Translations under genes and position numbers: made by a program
Part shown: piece after piece, positions 34,282 through 46,156 of the stretch
Numbering within the stretch: position 1 is the stretch's first letter
Layout of the letters: each line of letters starts with the position of its first letter
The notes under the pieces: model-generated
Seen by the model: the letters and a program-made list of their open reading frames with translations, nothing else
What the model was told of the DNA's origin: nothing
The model's database searches: none
Source: Adineta steineri
Lineage: Eukaryota > Rotifera > Eurotatoria > Adinetida > Adinetidae
NCBI GenBank assembly: GCA_905250115.1
Contig: CAJNOI010000001.1
Location: 573,115 to 637,114, forward strand
Direction of reading: 5' to 3'
DNA length: 64,000 nt

Positions 34282-35550
34282 ATGAATCGACTTTTTGGTG
34301 CATCCAAAGGTACCACTGTACCAAAAACAACATTAAATGATACGTCAGCCACGCTTGATGCACGTGTAGAAACTTTGAATAAACAAATTGCAACAATTGA
34401 TCAAGGTTTATTAAACTCCTTTTTTTTTTATTGAACCAATATTTTATTCCGCATTTCTTTTTATTTACCATTTAGAATTACAAGCATATAGTAAATTACC
34501 TCCTGCTAGAAAAGTAAATTTTATTTTCATAAAAAAATAAAAGATAATCATCTGATTGAATTTAGGCTGGTCAAAAAGCACGTGCTATGGCTCTTTTAAG
34601 TAAAAAGAAAATGTAAACAATTCATAGAAATATTTTATTTTCATTAAATTTCATACCTAAATTCTTCTAGGTATGAAAGACAACGTCAGACATTAGAAGG
34701 ACAAGCAGGTAATATTAGTGCAACTGCATTTGCTGTTAGCAATATTCAAACACAAAAAGAAATTGTATTACAATCTCAAATATTCTTTTAACAATAATAA
34801 TAATAATAATATATTCATTTTAGTTCAATGGATTAAAAGATGCTAAAAAACAATTGGTTAAAGGTTATAAAGACTTAAAACCTGATAAAGTTGAAGTAAG
34901 TTTACTTGAATTCATTTTTTTGTTCTATAGAAAAATTAAATTAAAATATTTATAATATATCAAATAGCAGAATGAGTTGATGATTGAAAAGTACTTTCCA
35001 TGAGAATGACTTTTGTTTTTATTACAAATAGAATAAGTTTTATTCTTTACACTATAAGATTATTAATACTAAATGTGACTATCGAATTAAAGAGTATTGA
35101 CCTTGAATACATAAAATCTTATTTGAATATTCTGTGTATTTTAGAACCTTATGGATGATCTTGATGATCAACTTCTTGATCAAGAGGAGATGAATGATAT
35201 GTTTAGCAGACCAATCGGTCAAGATATGTATATGACTGATGCTGATCTTGAAAGTGGTATGATATCATAAAAAAAATCGATTTTTGTTTTCATTCATTTT
35301 TAATATTTCTTAAAGAATTGGCTGGTCTTGCTGAAGAAGAATTTGGTATGGATTCTGGTGCTATGTTTAATGACTTACACGCACCTAGTGTTCCTGTTCA
35401 ACCACTTGATGGTGGTCATGCATCTTCAACAACTAAAGTATTTATTCATTTGTTTATTTATTTTTAGTTTATTCACTCTTTATTTAGGACGGTGTCATGG
35501 TTGACGAATTTGGTTTGCCAAAACTTCCTGCACCAGGCATGAGAAACTAA
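34282..35550 (+). CDS. CHMP5: Charged multivesicular body protein 5 (ESCRT-III)
   Basis: About eight exons. It starts MNRLFGASKGTTVPKTTLND, has the long helix RVETLNKQIATIDQELQAYS and a basic patch with YERQRQTLEGQA. The acidic C-terminal half includes DDLDDQLLDQEEMNDMFSRP, and it ends DGVMVDEFGLPKLPAPGMRN, very close to vertebrate CHMP5 (VPS60). This ESCRT-III-related protein binds LIP5/VTA1 and regulates VPS4 in multivesicular body sorting. Intron sizes are 45-70 bp except one of about 250 bp (34894-35144). All motifs are present and no lesion was seen. Confidence 0.96.
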
Positions 35551-35728
35551 TCTATCAACTACCAATTAGATGACTGATCAATCCTTTTTTTTTCATTTTC
35601 TTGTATACATATTTTATTTCTGCTAGCCTCTGGCTTGTTAATCGATTGAATAAAGCAAAAATTCCTTACTAATCAACTATTTTTTTATTAGAAATGATTA
35701 ACAAATATGAATAAAAAAACTTTTCATT

Positions 35729-36559
35729 TTAAAAACATTTTTTATGACAAGACATTTTCCCCATTATAGACCATCGAACACATCGACATTTTCCTGAACA
35801 ACATTGATAATCATGTGCACAATAATTGTTTGTTAAACGACATCCTTCTTGATTTGACATACCTAGATTTGGATTTATTCCACTGTATGAATGATAGTTC
35901 GATGAGAAAAGTTGAGATTGATGTGAATATGGTTGACCTTGATCACGATTATCACGCGCTAATTGATCAGAACGAAAACGACGTGCTTGAGCAAATGATG
36001 GAGATTTATTACGTGTGAATTTATATTGTTCTTTTAAATTCAATGGATTGACAATCATACTTGGAGATCTTATACGACCTGATGATTGGCCATAAAGTTC
36101 TTGCACTAAAATATAAATAAAGAATCCTTGATGTTATTATCAGAAACACTTGCCACATGCGAAATCTCTATTGTGCAATTATATGAAATTCATTATGAGT
36201 CATAAATATATTCCAACAATAGAATTCTGCGAAAAATCATCAGGATTTTTTTCTCTTTCTTCTTACTTTCTTTCTCCATTCTCAGACTATAAAATACGAC
36301 GCGATCGACACAAAAAAAGAAGTATTTCTATTTTCTTTTCAGATGGCCTCAACAAAGTCTGATGAAACTTTACATGATGCAGAGAAAGCAGTTGAAGCTA
36401 GACAGCATGAATCTGCACCGTTTGATCAAGAACAATGTCAAATACCACGAGATAAATGTAAGTATATTTTTATTAATTATTCTTACCTGCATTTATTTCT
36501 CGTTCATTAGGTAATATAATAAAAAATATTCCGAATAGAATGAATTTTAACTTATCCAT
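35729..36559 (-). CDS. Secreted cystine-knot-like (knottin) peptide precursor
   Basis: Two exons: 36559-36487 encodes a signal peptide (KLKFILFGIFFIILP), and 36105-35729 encodes the rest (149 aa total). A long Arg/Ser/Gln-rich pro-region without cysteines is followed by a C-terminal module of eight cysteines, spaced C-x6-C-x5-CC-x3-C-x-C-x10-C-x3-C. This is the inhibitor-cystine-knot pattern, shared by many toxins, antimicrobial and signalling peptides, so toxicity cannot be inferred. Possible dibasic cleavage sites lie in the pro-region. Its intron contains NMNAT exon 1 on the opposite strand, and its exon 1 lies within NMNAT intron 1. The donor GTAAGA and acceptor TTTTAG are canonical. Confidence 0.7.
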
Positions 36560-37784
36560 TTCTTTTTAATATTGAGTGTAGTATATATAAATGAAAAAAA
36601 AGTGATATGAAATGATGTAAAAAGAAGCCTAGTTGAATTCTTTTTCTTCTCACTTTCGTATGTGTCTACTCAAAATGTGTCAGGCCATATATGAAGAGTA
36701 TAATGAGTGTAGATATTTTCGTCGAGAGGTCATATACATATGTACCATATACTATTCTCATCTTTATGAATATCTTTTGCTTACTATGAACGTTACCTGT
36801 GACAACTGAAATCAATCATAAGAAAAAGAAAAGAACATTTTTTTTGTTATTTTGTAATATTGGAATAGAATAAATTTTAGTAAAAATCAATAGTCGAGAA
36901 AAATATTTCACAAACGATTTTCTTTTGTCTTTTAGTTTCACCTCCGATTAAACGCATTGTAATACTTTTAACTGGTTCTTTTAATCCAGTAACAATTGCT
37001 CATTTACATATGCTTGAATTAGCTCGTGATTTTTATCATAATCGTTCAATTCAAGTTCTTGAAGGTTTTTGTATAACATTCTCTAAACTAAAAACATATT
37101 TTAATAATCAATTTATGTAGGAATCGTATCTCCAGTAAGTGATTCTTATGGTAAAGCAGGTTTAGTTAAAGCAAATTATCGTATTGAAATGCTTCAAGCA
37201 GCTTTAAAAGGTGATAAATGGCGTCGTGTTGACAGTTGGGAAGCAGAACAACCAACATGGACTCGAACAAAACTAGCACTTGATCATCATCAAGAAATTG
37301 TTAAACAGAAATATGGTGAAAATACTCAACTACGTTATTTATCAGGTTAATTTCGAAACATTTCATATGATTTTGTTTTCTTATAATAGATTATTTTCTA
37401 TTCTCTTATACAGGTGCTGATGTTGTACGTTCAATGTTAAAAGCCGATGTTTGGTTACCACAAGATATTGATGATATAATGACAAAATATGGTGTTGCTT
37501 GTATAACTCGTTTAAGTGCTCCAGAATCCGGTAAAGGTGGTGCTACAACACCAGATGTTAAAGAAGGTATGCCTGATCTTTGGAAACAAAATATTGAAGT
37601 TATACAAGATTGGGTTGTTAATGATATATCAGCAACAAATATACGAAAACAATTGGCAAACGGTTGTAGTGTTAAATATATTGTTCCTGATGGAGCAATT
37701 GAAGTAATTCGTCAACATGGATTGTATAAGTCAAATGAATCTGTATGTTTAGCTGATTGGCCATGTGAAAAATCAAAAGATTAA
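36343..37784 (+). CDS. NMNAT: Nicotinamide-nucleotide adenylyltransferase
   Basis: Four exons: 36343-36457, 36936-37064, 37121-37345 and 37414-37784 (279 aa, the same length as human NMNAT1). The nucleotidyltransferase signature G-S-F-N-P-V-T-I-A-H-L-H-M is followed by GIVSPVSDSYGKAGL, WEAEQPTWTRT and LSGADVVRSM. The second ATP-binding motif ISATNIRKQL is also present. The enzyme joins NMN (or NaMN) to ATP to make NAD. The ATG immediately follows a TTTTCAG acceptor. A 38-residue hydrophilic N-terminal extension precedes the catalytic domain. NMNAT supplies the NAD that ADP-ribosyltransferases, such as the one at 57278-60104, consume, but no linkage of function is implied. Confidence 0.96.
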
Positions 37785-38102
37785 TTTATATAAATTCCCG
37801 TTTTAAGTGCATCATGTGATATCATTGTCTCTATTTTATTTTATTTTCATTTATTTAACTAAATACAAAATGTAGAGAAATATTAGTTTATTTAGAAAAA
37901 AGAAAAAAAAACGTTTTTTCGCCATTCTTCATGCAGAATATTGTAGATTGAATAAATATTTATCTATAGTTAATTAACAGAAAGATATGAATGTAACAAA
38001 AATATATAATATTTAATTTCTTATCGAAAAAAATCTATGCAGATATTTCGAATACTAATGTATTATTCAATTTAATAAACAGAATATCGGTAAAAAATAT
38101 AA
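37785..38102. other. Convergent 3' spacer
   Basis: 318 bp between NMNAT (+) and the RING-H2 gene (-), AT-rich, presumably two 3' UTRs. Confidence 0.5.
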
Positions 38103-39315
38103 TTATTCTAATATCGAAGATTCATTCGATATTTGTTGAATTGAATCATTTGTTGATGATCTTGATATAGAATGATTATTTCGTCTTGGACGTATTCGTC
38201 GTCGTTGTCCTGTTGTTGTTGATGATGAACGTAATAGATCAATACGAACTGCTGTTCGACAATACGCACAATTCGAATGATTACGTAACCATTCATTAAT
38301 ACAATGACTAAAATAAATATTCAAAAACTAATTTGAGAAAACATGAAATCTCTTTACGTATGAAAAATATGTTGACAATTAAGTATTTTAATTGAATCAA
38401 TTGATTGAAAATCTTCTAAACAAATATAACATTGTGTATTTGTTAATATTGTTTGTTGATGTTTATCATTGATTTGTTGTTTAAGTGAACTATAAATTTT
38501 TTGTGGAATACTTAATATATCAGATGAACGTAAACCTCGAATATTTGATGGAATAATTGAACGTCTTCGTCGTGATGTTGAAATTGGTATTGATGATAAA
38601 GAATTATTTTGTGAACTTTCTAATATTATTTCAATACTTAAATCTTCATCATCATCATTATCATCATCAATGATTGATGGTGAATATTCATCATAATATC
38701 GATGTTCTATTGTATCAATATTATGATGATTTTGAATAATTAATGGTTCAGTTGTTGATGAATAATCATAGATTGGTATTGATGTTGATGTATAATAAAA
38801 TCTTTGTTCATTATCATCATCTGGATCAAAATCAACAGTTGATAATGATTGATAGGATAGATCTTGTTCTTGATCAAAATCATTATTTTCTTTAAAAAAA
38901 TAAAATTTGATGAAAAAATTATATCAGATTCAAATAGAAATTTACCATTGGTAACAGTTAAATCAACTGGTGTTATATTAGAAACATTCGTAAATACATC
39001 CTGGTGATTATTTTCATGTTCATTATCAGTTTGATCATGAAAATTATTTTCAACTATTTCAATTTCTTCTTGATCATCATTGATTGAAGTATCAATATTC
39101 ATTGGATTTTCAATATTAGTGATTAAATTACTAATTGCTTGAGAAGTTTGTCGTTGTCTTAAATTAGACAATGATGAATTATATGGTGACGAACGATATG
39201 TTGATGTATGTCTTAATATACCACGACGAATTTGTAAGCGACGAGAATTTAATGATGATGTCATATGAATAAATTCATTTGAATTATTATTCATTGAAGA
39301 ATGTTCTTCTTCCAT
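38103..39315 (-). CDS. RING-H2 finger protein, probable E3 ubiquitin ligase
   Basis: Three exons. The chosen start (39315, MEEEHSSMNNNSNEF) is preferred over an upstream in-frame ATG at 39363, which adds hydrophobic non-conserved residues. The N-terminal two thirds is disordered (Asn, Ser, Asp and Ile rich, with acidic patches). The RING-H2 is CYICLEDFQSIDSIKILNCQHIFH, then an intron, then THCINEWLRNHSNCAYC: C-x2-C ... C-x-H-x2-H-x2-C ... C-x2-C. A basic Arg-rich tail follows. RING-H2 proteins position E2-ubiquitin. The substrate is unknown. No membrane segment is evident. Confidence 0.82.
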
Positions 39316-41125
39316 ATTTTTATTTAGATATTTTTGAATAGAGAAAAAAAAATAGATGATCAAGTTTGATCAACGAATATTTTGAGAAGACATTTAATAT
39401 TAAGGCAAAGAAACTCAAATATTATATTTTTTTTTATTTTTAGATTAATTAATATTTGTTGTTAAGGATTTATTTTCGCTCCAAAAAACAATGTTTATAT
39501 AATCTTCTTATTAAAAATCCTTTATGAAGGATGATTATTAATCTTTCCATTTTTTTTCCTCATTTTCATACATTGCGTGACCAATTTAAAGTAAATATCT
39601 TTTGTATTACTATTTCCTTATTCTTCACATTACACAAGAGTTCTTGTTTTGAAACTATAATAACGTGATATAAATATAGATATATATATACATTTATGTT
39701 TAATATGCTTAAGCTGTTATGATATATTTAAACTTGTTTATTATATCTACTCTAATGAATTAGTTGTGTATTCTATTTTTATTTTATATAGATCGTCAAT
39801 GAATTCATCATTGAATTGAGGAAATATATTCATTGTTTATGCATGTTCTTGCATATAGAATTATTTATATAAAAAATAGTTAGACTAATAGAAAAAGAAC
39901 TAAACGATTAGAATGGTTTATTCTTTTTATCTGATCCTCTTTTTTTTTTCTCGAATAAATCATTCATAGAGAGCAAAAAACAGAGAAAGGGAGAGAGAGA
40001 GAGTGAAAGAGAACATAGAAACAGATGGAAAAAAAAGTCAATAATGAATATTTTTTCTCTTTTTTTTTCTTTTGCTTATGTTTATGACGGATATTTCCTA
40101 GAAATTTCTAGATTTCATTTATAATCTTTTTCCGACAATCTGTTTCCTTTTTATAATTTTTTTATCACTCGTAGATGTTATAAGAGAGGTATACCCTAGA
40201 CGAGATACAATCTACATGAAATAAATAGAAATATGTGTTAGTTGTAACAGATAGACAGATAAATCAATCTTACTAGCAAATGTCACTAGCAGAACATATT
40301 CAGAATCGTGCAAGATATATGATGATAGATAGCAAAATATAAAGAGCAAAGCAAATCATAGCAAAATGATAATGATGACCGTGAAAAAAATTTGTCATTA
40401 GTAGTGTACAAATGCTACTCACAGTTGACTCAATAACCGCTATGTAGTAGATTATATACTTTAGAAAACATCCAGCTGTTTTCTAACTAAGGAAACTCGA
40501 CGAGATTCCCCTTTCTTTTTCTTTTTTTTTTGAAGAGTGATAAGTTCTTTTTACTATTTTTTTTTCTTGAGTATAATTCATTTGGTCTTGTTTCAACTAA
40601 TGACGCATATAATGTTTATATATTAACCAACTGAACGAGATCGATTATCATAAATGAAATCTATTATATGATTCTATATCTTAGTAGGTTGTCAGTCTTT
40701 CTTTTTTTTTCTTCTTCTTTTTCTTCTTCTTCTTTGTTTCATATTCTGTAATAGTTTCCTCATGTAATAGAAGAGCAAACCAACATAAAAACATCAAATC
40801 GATTCGATTACTAACTTGTCTTGCTTTTTGACGATAGGAAAAACATGAGTAAAGATCAACTTTTCTTTGTTTCCTCAGTTTCTAATCGCCTACGCCACAT
40901 CACATTACTTATGCAAAAGCAGTTTTTATCTTAAGAAAAACAAAAAAAAAATGAACGACGGAAGAAATAAGAGTTGATATTTTATTCCTAGTTTTTTTTC
41001 TTCTTCTTTTGCATTTAGAATAAAAGAAAATAAAGCTTAAGTAAACTTTAGCCGTATTTTCTTTTTTGAACTTCTTATTATTTATTATTTATTGTTACTC
41101 CATTAGTTAATTCAAATCAAACAAT
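39316..41125. other. Intergenic region with polypurine/polypyrimidine tracts
   Basis: 1.8 kb between divergent genes. It holds GA-rich runs (about 39970-40030), T- and TTC-rich runs (about 40500-40740) and ordinary AT-rich DNA. No coding exon, tRNA or transposon terminus recognised. Confidence 0.5.
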
Positions 41126-42506
41126 ATGGCGAATAATAGTGGTCAAAGTAATTATGCTTGCAGTCATTCTGATGAACAACATGTACTTCTTGTTCAATAT
41201 ATTTTGGGTGGATGGATATCGTGTATTATTGTACTTATTGGCATATTTAGTAATGGTCTTTCTATATTGATATTAGGCAATCATCGTATGCGTTATCTTT
41301 CAACTAACATATATCTTCTTGCCCTTTCGATTGTCAATCTTGTTTGGCTAATTCTTTACTTAACAGTGAATTCCATGCGATTTGCAATGGTTATCCCTAA
41401 ATTTCAAGCAAGTTCACATGAAAATGATTTTCATGAATATGATGATTTTATACTAAAGTAAATGAAAAATCATGATTTGTTTTAAAATTATATTTTAATT
41501 CTTTTTCGTTGTTTTTCTTTTGCAGATTTTCTCCGTATGTAATTCCATTGATGAATACATTACAATTATGTTCAATTTATTATACTGTTGCTGTATCATT
41601 TGATCGTTTTCTTTATTTATCATATGGTTTACAAGCTGAGACAATTTGTAATGTACGAAATTCTCTTCGTGTTATCACTGTAATAACAATATTTTCAATT
41701 TTATTTATTTTACCCCATTGGTTTAAATATAAAGTCCAACTCAATGAACATAATCGTGTTCAATTAAAATGTAAATTAATATTTCTTTTTGTTATTTTTC
41801 TTTTATTGATTAATTCATTTTTAATATAGTAACATCAGTGGGTGAAAATGAATTATTTCGTCGAATAATTCATATATGGCTTTACATTCCTGTTGTATAC
41901 GCAATTCCATTTCTTTTACTTATATTTATAAATTTCTTTACAGTAAAATTATTACATAAATTTTATTTGAATCGTCGACAACATTTACATTTAACATCAC
42001 CATTATCAACACATAATCATGAACAACATGAACGTGGTATAACATTAATGTTAATTGGTGTTGTTTTATTATTTTTTATTTGTCGTTTTCCAGTATTAAT
42101 TAATCATATATTTGAAACAAAATTATCAATGACATCATATGATAATAATCGCGCAAAAATAGCAAACTCTACTGAGCAATTTTTTTCAAGAAGTTGTCGT
42201 TCTCGACATTTATTTAATACTACAGTTAATTTTTTGCAAACAATCAATGCATCTGCAAATCTCTTTTTTTACTATTTATTTGGAGAAAAATTTCGTGAAA
42301 CAAGTTTTCAGTTAGCCAGATTAACTCGTAAACGTTGTATACGACGACGAAATCTTATGATAGAAAATATAACTAATTTTATTCAAAGACCAAGAACAAG
42401 TTCAAATGCAATACCAAAAAATTCCATTATTGATCAACAACAATTATCAAATTTATTGAACTCAGAACAAGTTGACTTAGTCAATAAACCATTTCAATCT
42501 AATTAA
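41126..42506 (+). CDS. Class A GPCR, neuropeptide (FMRFamide-receptor-like)
   Basis: Three exons: 41126-41457, 41526-41770 and 41830-42506 (417 aa). There are seven hydrophobic segments. TM1 contains GIFSNGLSILIL (the N1.50 position). TM2 is in LSTNIYLLALSIVNLVWLIL. TM3 ends YYTVAVSFDRFLYLSYG, with D-R-F instead of D-R-Y. TM4 is ITIFSILFILPHWF, TM5 IPVVYAIPFLLLIFINFF, TM6 GITLMLIGVVLLFFICRFP and TM7 FLQTINASANLFFYYLFGEKFR, where the NPxxY position reads N-x-F-F-Y-Y. The loop and helix pattern resembles FMRFamide/myosuppressin-type peptide receptors. A basic C-terminal tail follows. Ligand not predictable from sequence alone. Confidence 0.82.
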
Positions 42507-44623
42507 ATTATCGTTTTTTGATTTTTACATTCCGAAAAAGAATATTTAACTTCTTTTTTGTGATATTATTTAAAATATAAAATATAAACATTTTATCTAT
42601 TATGTTTATTCAAAAGAATATATGAATCTATTTTCAAAACTTCTTATAGTGTTTTGATTTTTTTTTCTTATTTGTATGACTGTTTTCCGCTTTGTTTGAT
42701 ATCTAATTTATTGAAAAATAGATTTTTATGCTTGAAAACATTTATTTAGTAAAAAATAAATAACAAATTAAATGCCTGATTGATAGACATGTTGAAGAGT
42801 AACTCATAAACATGCAATAATAAAGTAAATGCATCTCTCTCTCTATGTTGTATCCTGTTTATGACGATGTTAATAAAAGCGAGTTGCCAATCTTATTATA
42901 TTTAATAATAGTTTTATGGATTAACTATGACATATATCAACTTTATGTTTTCATTGAAATGAATGATTATAGTTAATCTATTGTTAAATTTAATTTTAGT
43001 TTTGATTTGTTCTGTATCAAAAAATAAAAATGTTACTCATATTTATTATATCACAATAGGATCGGATTGGTTAAACTTTTATACCATTTGAAATGTACTC
43101 TTAACAATGTTGTTACTCATTCGGTAGACAATACTCTTGAAGAACATGTTTACAGTATATAACTAGATTTTGTCTATTTAATAGTAATTATTTATTCTTT
43201 TAATTACTTTTCAGTTCAAAAGAACCAGTAAATTAAGTGCATATTTTATTTTACGACTGTCTAGAAAAATATTTTACTCGATAATATGAATATATATATA
43301 TAACTTCCTACTGTATTGCGACGAAAAAAAACTGATCAAAAAAATATTTACAAGGTTATAGAATAGGTATATAATTGCTAATAATAAAAAATACCGATCG
43401 GGGAGTTGATCTACTCTTTCACCTAGTCAGTATAAAGTCTATGATTAGCGTTCGTTTGCTAACAAACAAAGCTAAAAATAGAAACATCCACTGCATGATT
43501 ATATTACACAATGATATTTATCTTTAAATCAGGAAAACACAGTATTAATAATGTCAAATCAAACTATGGCTAACGTATTGATTATAATAATTAACTATAT
43601 TTCGAAAAATCTTTTTTTTTAAATGATAATTGTACTTTTGAAATCATTTCCTGTCTGAACTAATTTTATATGAAGTATAATATATGAAATATTCCAATCA
43701 AATTTGATGACATTTATCATCTATTTTTAATATTTCTCTTTAGTTTCTGAAATTTTTTTTTTCTATTTAATTACATATATTAACTATTTTCCAAGATGAT
43801 GAAGATGCACAGCAGTATGTCAACATACAACTCATATTTTATCCTTTTTTTATATAATATAGTTCATTGAAGCGATTCTTCATTCATATTTAATAATTAA
43901 AGTTTTTTCTTTCAAAACAAAAAAAAAAGAATTATGTGTCTGGGCAAAATAAATCTTTGATAATCTTAAAAATGATGCTACTTTTAATATTTATTTAGCT
44001 ATTAAGAATGTCTGTTACAGAAGAAAAATTTTTAATAATAGAAATACATTATCTAAAATTCTATAAATAATTATGAACTATTAAAAAATCTTTGAGTAAT
44101 GTACTTAAAAAAATAGGTCATTGTGTTATAAGAATAAAACAGGAAAGGAAGAAATAAATACTTCTGACTAAATAGTCAAATAAATATTAAGCAATAGGAT
44201 TAAATTTATGGTTATGTACTTTTACATTCGATCTGAAAATGTCAAATAGATATATGTCGTGGTCTTATTGATATTATAATTGCTTTTTTTCGTTTCGATA
44301 AGGATTCTATGAAAAAAATCATTAAAATAAAAAAAGAGAAAATATTTTCAATTTCAAAATTTCGTACTTTTATTATTCCTATAGACAAATTATTATCAAT
44401 TGAAAATAGATATTTTTTGAAGAAGAACTTGTTCGACTTCTAGTATATTGATATATATCAACGAAAATCAAGGACGTACGTTATAGACGGCTACGGTGGG
44501 TAAACAAAATAATTTTTTCTTTTCTTTCTCTCGTAAAAAAAGGAAAAAACATTTATATATATATATATATATCTTTACAGACGTGTGCAAAGCATTTAAA
44601 GTATCGTATTTATTTCAAACGGT
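42507..44623. other. Intergenic region
   Basis: 2.1 kb of AT-rich sequence. An (AT)n tract lies at about 44555-44572 just upstream of the P450 gene. No exon or RNA gene was found by eye. Confidence 0.5.
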
Positions 44624-46156
44624 TTGATGTTTCTTCAGTGTCTTTATACAACTTTTACACTTACTTTTATTTTATTATTTATTATATATTGGAAATTAAT
44701 TCGTCCTGGCAAACGTATCTATGATGTTTTACGAGCTCAAGGTATACCATGCGAACCTTTTGTACCGTTACTTGGTCAAGTACCACGATTGTATAAATAT
44801 AATAAACAAAATCGAATAATGAATTTTCATGAAGAACTTTGTAAAAAACATGGATTAATTTTTATGTTTGGTCTTGGTTCATATCCACGTCTTGTTGTAC
44901 AAGATGCTGATTTAATAGCCGATATACTTGGTCGAGCACATGCACCATATTATCAAAAACCAAGAGATCTTAGTTCTCGTTTAAAACCTCTCATTGGTTT
45001 ACGTAATCTTTTAATTAGTAATGGATATGAACATGCACGAGCAAGACGAATGCTTAATCCTGGTTTTCATTTTGAAAATCTTCGTTCAATGGTATCAAAT
45101 ATGACCGATGAAACAACAAAAATGATTGATAAATTATTTGAATCATGTGGAAAAACAATTAATTTAGAAAAAGAACTTAGCTTTCTTACATTAACAATTA
45201 TTGCATCGAGTGCATTTGGTGGAAATTTTGAAACAATGGTTAATGCAAGAGAAATTGTTTCTGAAGCTTTTATTGCAGCATTAGATGCAATTGTTAATCG
45301 TTCATTATTATTAATTGATCAAATACCTTTTTTTTCTCGATTACCATTTTGGGGTAAAGATATTATTGATAAAGGTTGTGAGAAAGCTTTAAATTTTGTT
45401 GAACAAATAATTAATGATAGAAAACAAGGACGATCAAAAAATCTCTGTCAAAATGCTGATATACTTGATTTACTTTTAAAAGCAGTCGATAGTCATGGTG
45501 AACATTTTACAGATGAAGAAATAAGACAAGAAGCTATGGCTTTTGTTCTTGCTGGACATCAATCAACAGGTGATCTTATGGTATGGATTATGTATGTTTT
45601 AATGACGAATCCATCTATATTAAATGCGTGTCAAAATGAAGTTGATCGAGTATTACCAAATGGTATGATTCCAACATATGAAAAATTGAATGAATTAAAT
45701 ATTTGTGAATCTATTATACATGAAACATTACGTTTATATCCACCAATACCATTTTTTGTTCGTCAATGTATACAAGATCATACGATTAAAAGTAAAAATT
45801 ATCAATTAAATATTCCTGCTGATGCAACTATTTTAATTAATAGTTATTTAATACATCGTGAAGAAAAATATTGGCCTCGGCCACTTGAATTTGATTATAC
45901 TAGATGGATGCGTGATCCAGAAACAGGTCTTAAACCAAAATTAGCTCATCCATATTGTTATTTACCATTTGCTTCAGGACCACGTAGTTGTATTGGTCAA
46001 AATTTTGCTTTAATTGAAGCTAAAGTCATATTAGCTATGTTCGTACAACGTTGTAATTTTGAACTTGAACCTAAAAATCAAAAAATAGCAATGGATGTTC
46101 GTATTATAATGCGACCAAAATTTGGATTATTTAGTAAGATTACTAAACGCCGGTGA
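44624..46156 (+). CDS. Cytochrome P450 monooxygenase, intronless
   Basis: A single 510-aa frame, the full length of a microsomal P450. An N-terminal membrane anchor (LYTTFTLTFILLFIIYWKLI) is followed by a Pro/Gly hinge (RPGK). The I-helix AFVLAGHQSTGD contains A-G-x-x-S-T, the K-helix is ETLRLYPP (E-x-x-R), the PERF-like region is RPLEFDYTRWM, and the haem loop is FASGPRSCIGQNFA (F-x-x-G-x-R-x-C-x-G). The WARARR-like region HARARRMLNPGFHFENL resembles clan 4 (CYP4/CYP72-like) enzymes. It would oxidise lipids or xenobiotics at the ER with a P450 reductase. The lack of introns is unusual here and may mean retroposition, intron loss or transfer. Family number not assigned. Confidence 0.93.
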   Translation: MMFLQCLYTTFTLTFILLFIIYWKLIRPGKRIYDVLRAQGIPCEPFVPLLGQVPRLYKYNKQNRIMNFHEELCKKHGLIFMFGLGSYPRLVVQDADLIADILGRAHAPYYQKPRDLSSRLKPLIGLRNLLISNGYEHARARRMLNPGFHFENLRSMVSNMTDETTKMIDKLFESCGKTINLEKELSFLTLTIIASSAFGGNFETMVNAREIVSEAFIAALDAIVNRSLLLIDQIPFFSRLPFWGKDIIDKGCEKALNFVEQIINDRKQGRSKNLCQNADILDLLLKAVDSHGEHFTDEEIRQEAMAFVLAGHQSTGDLMVWIMYVLMTNPSILNACQNEVDRVLPNGMIPTYEKLNELNICESIIHETLRLYPPIPFFVRQCIQDHTIKSKNYQLNIPADATILINSYLIHREEKYWPRPLEFDYTRWMRDPETGLKPKLAHPYCYLPFASGPRSCIGQNFALIEAKVILAMFVQRCNFELEPKNQKIAMDVRIIMRPKFGLFSKITKRR

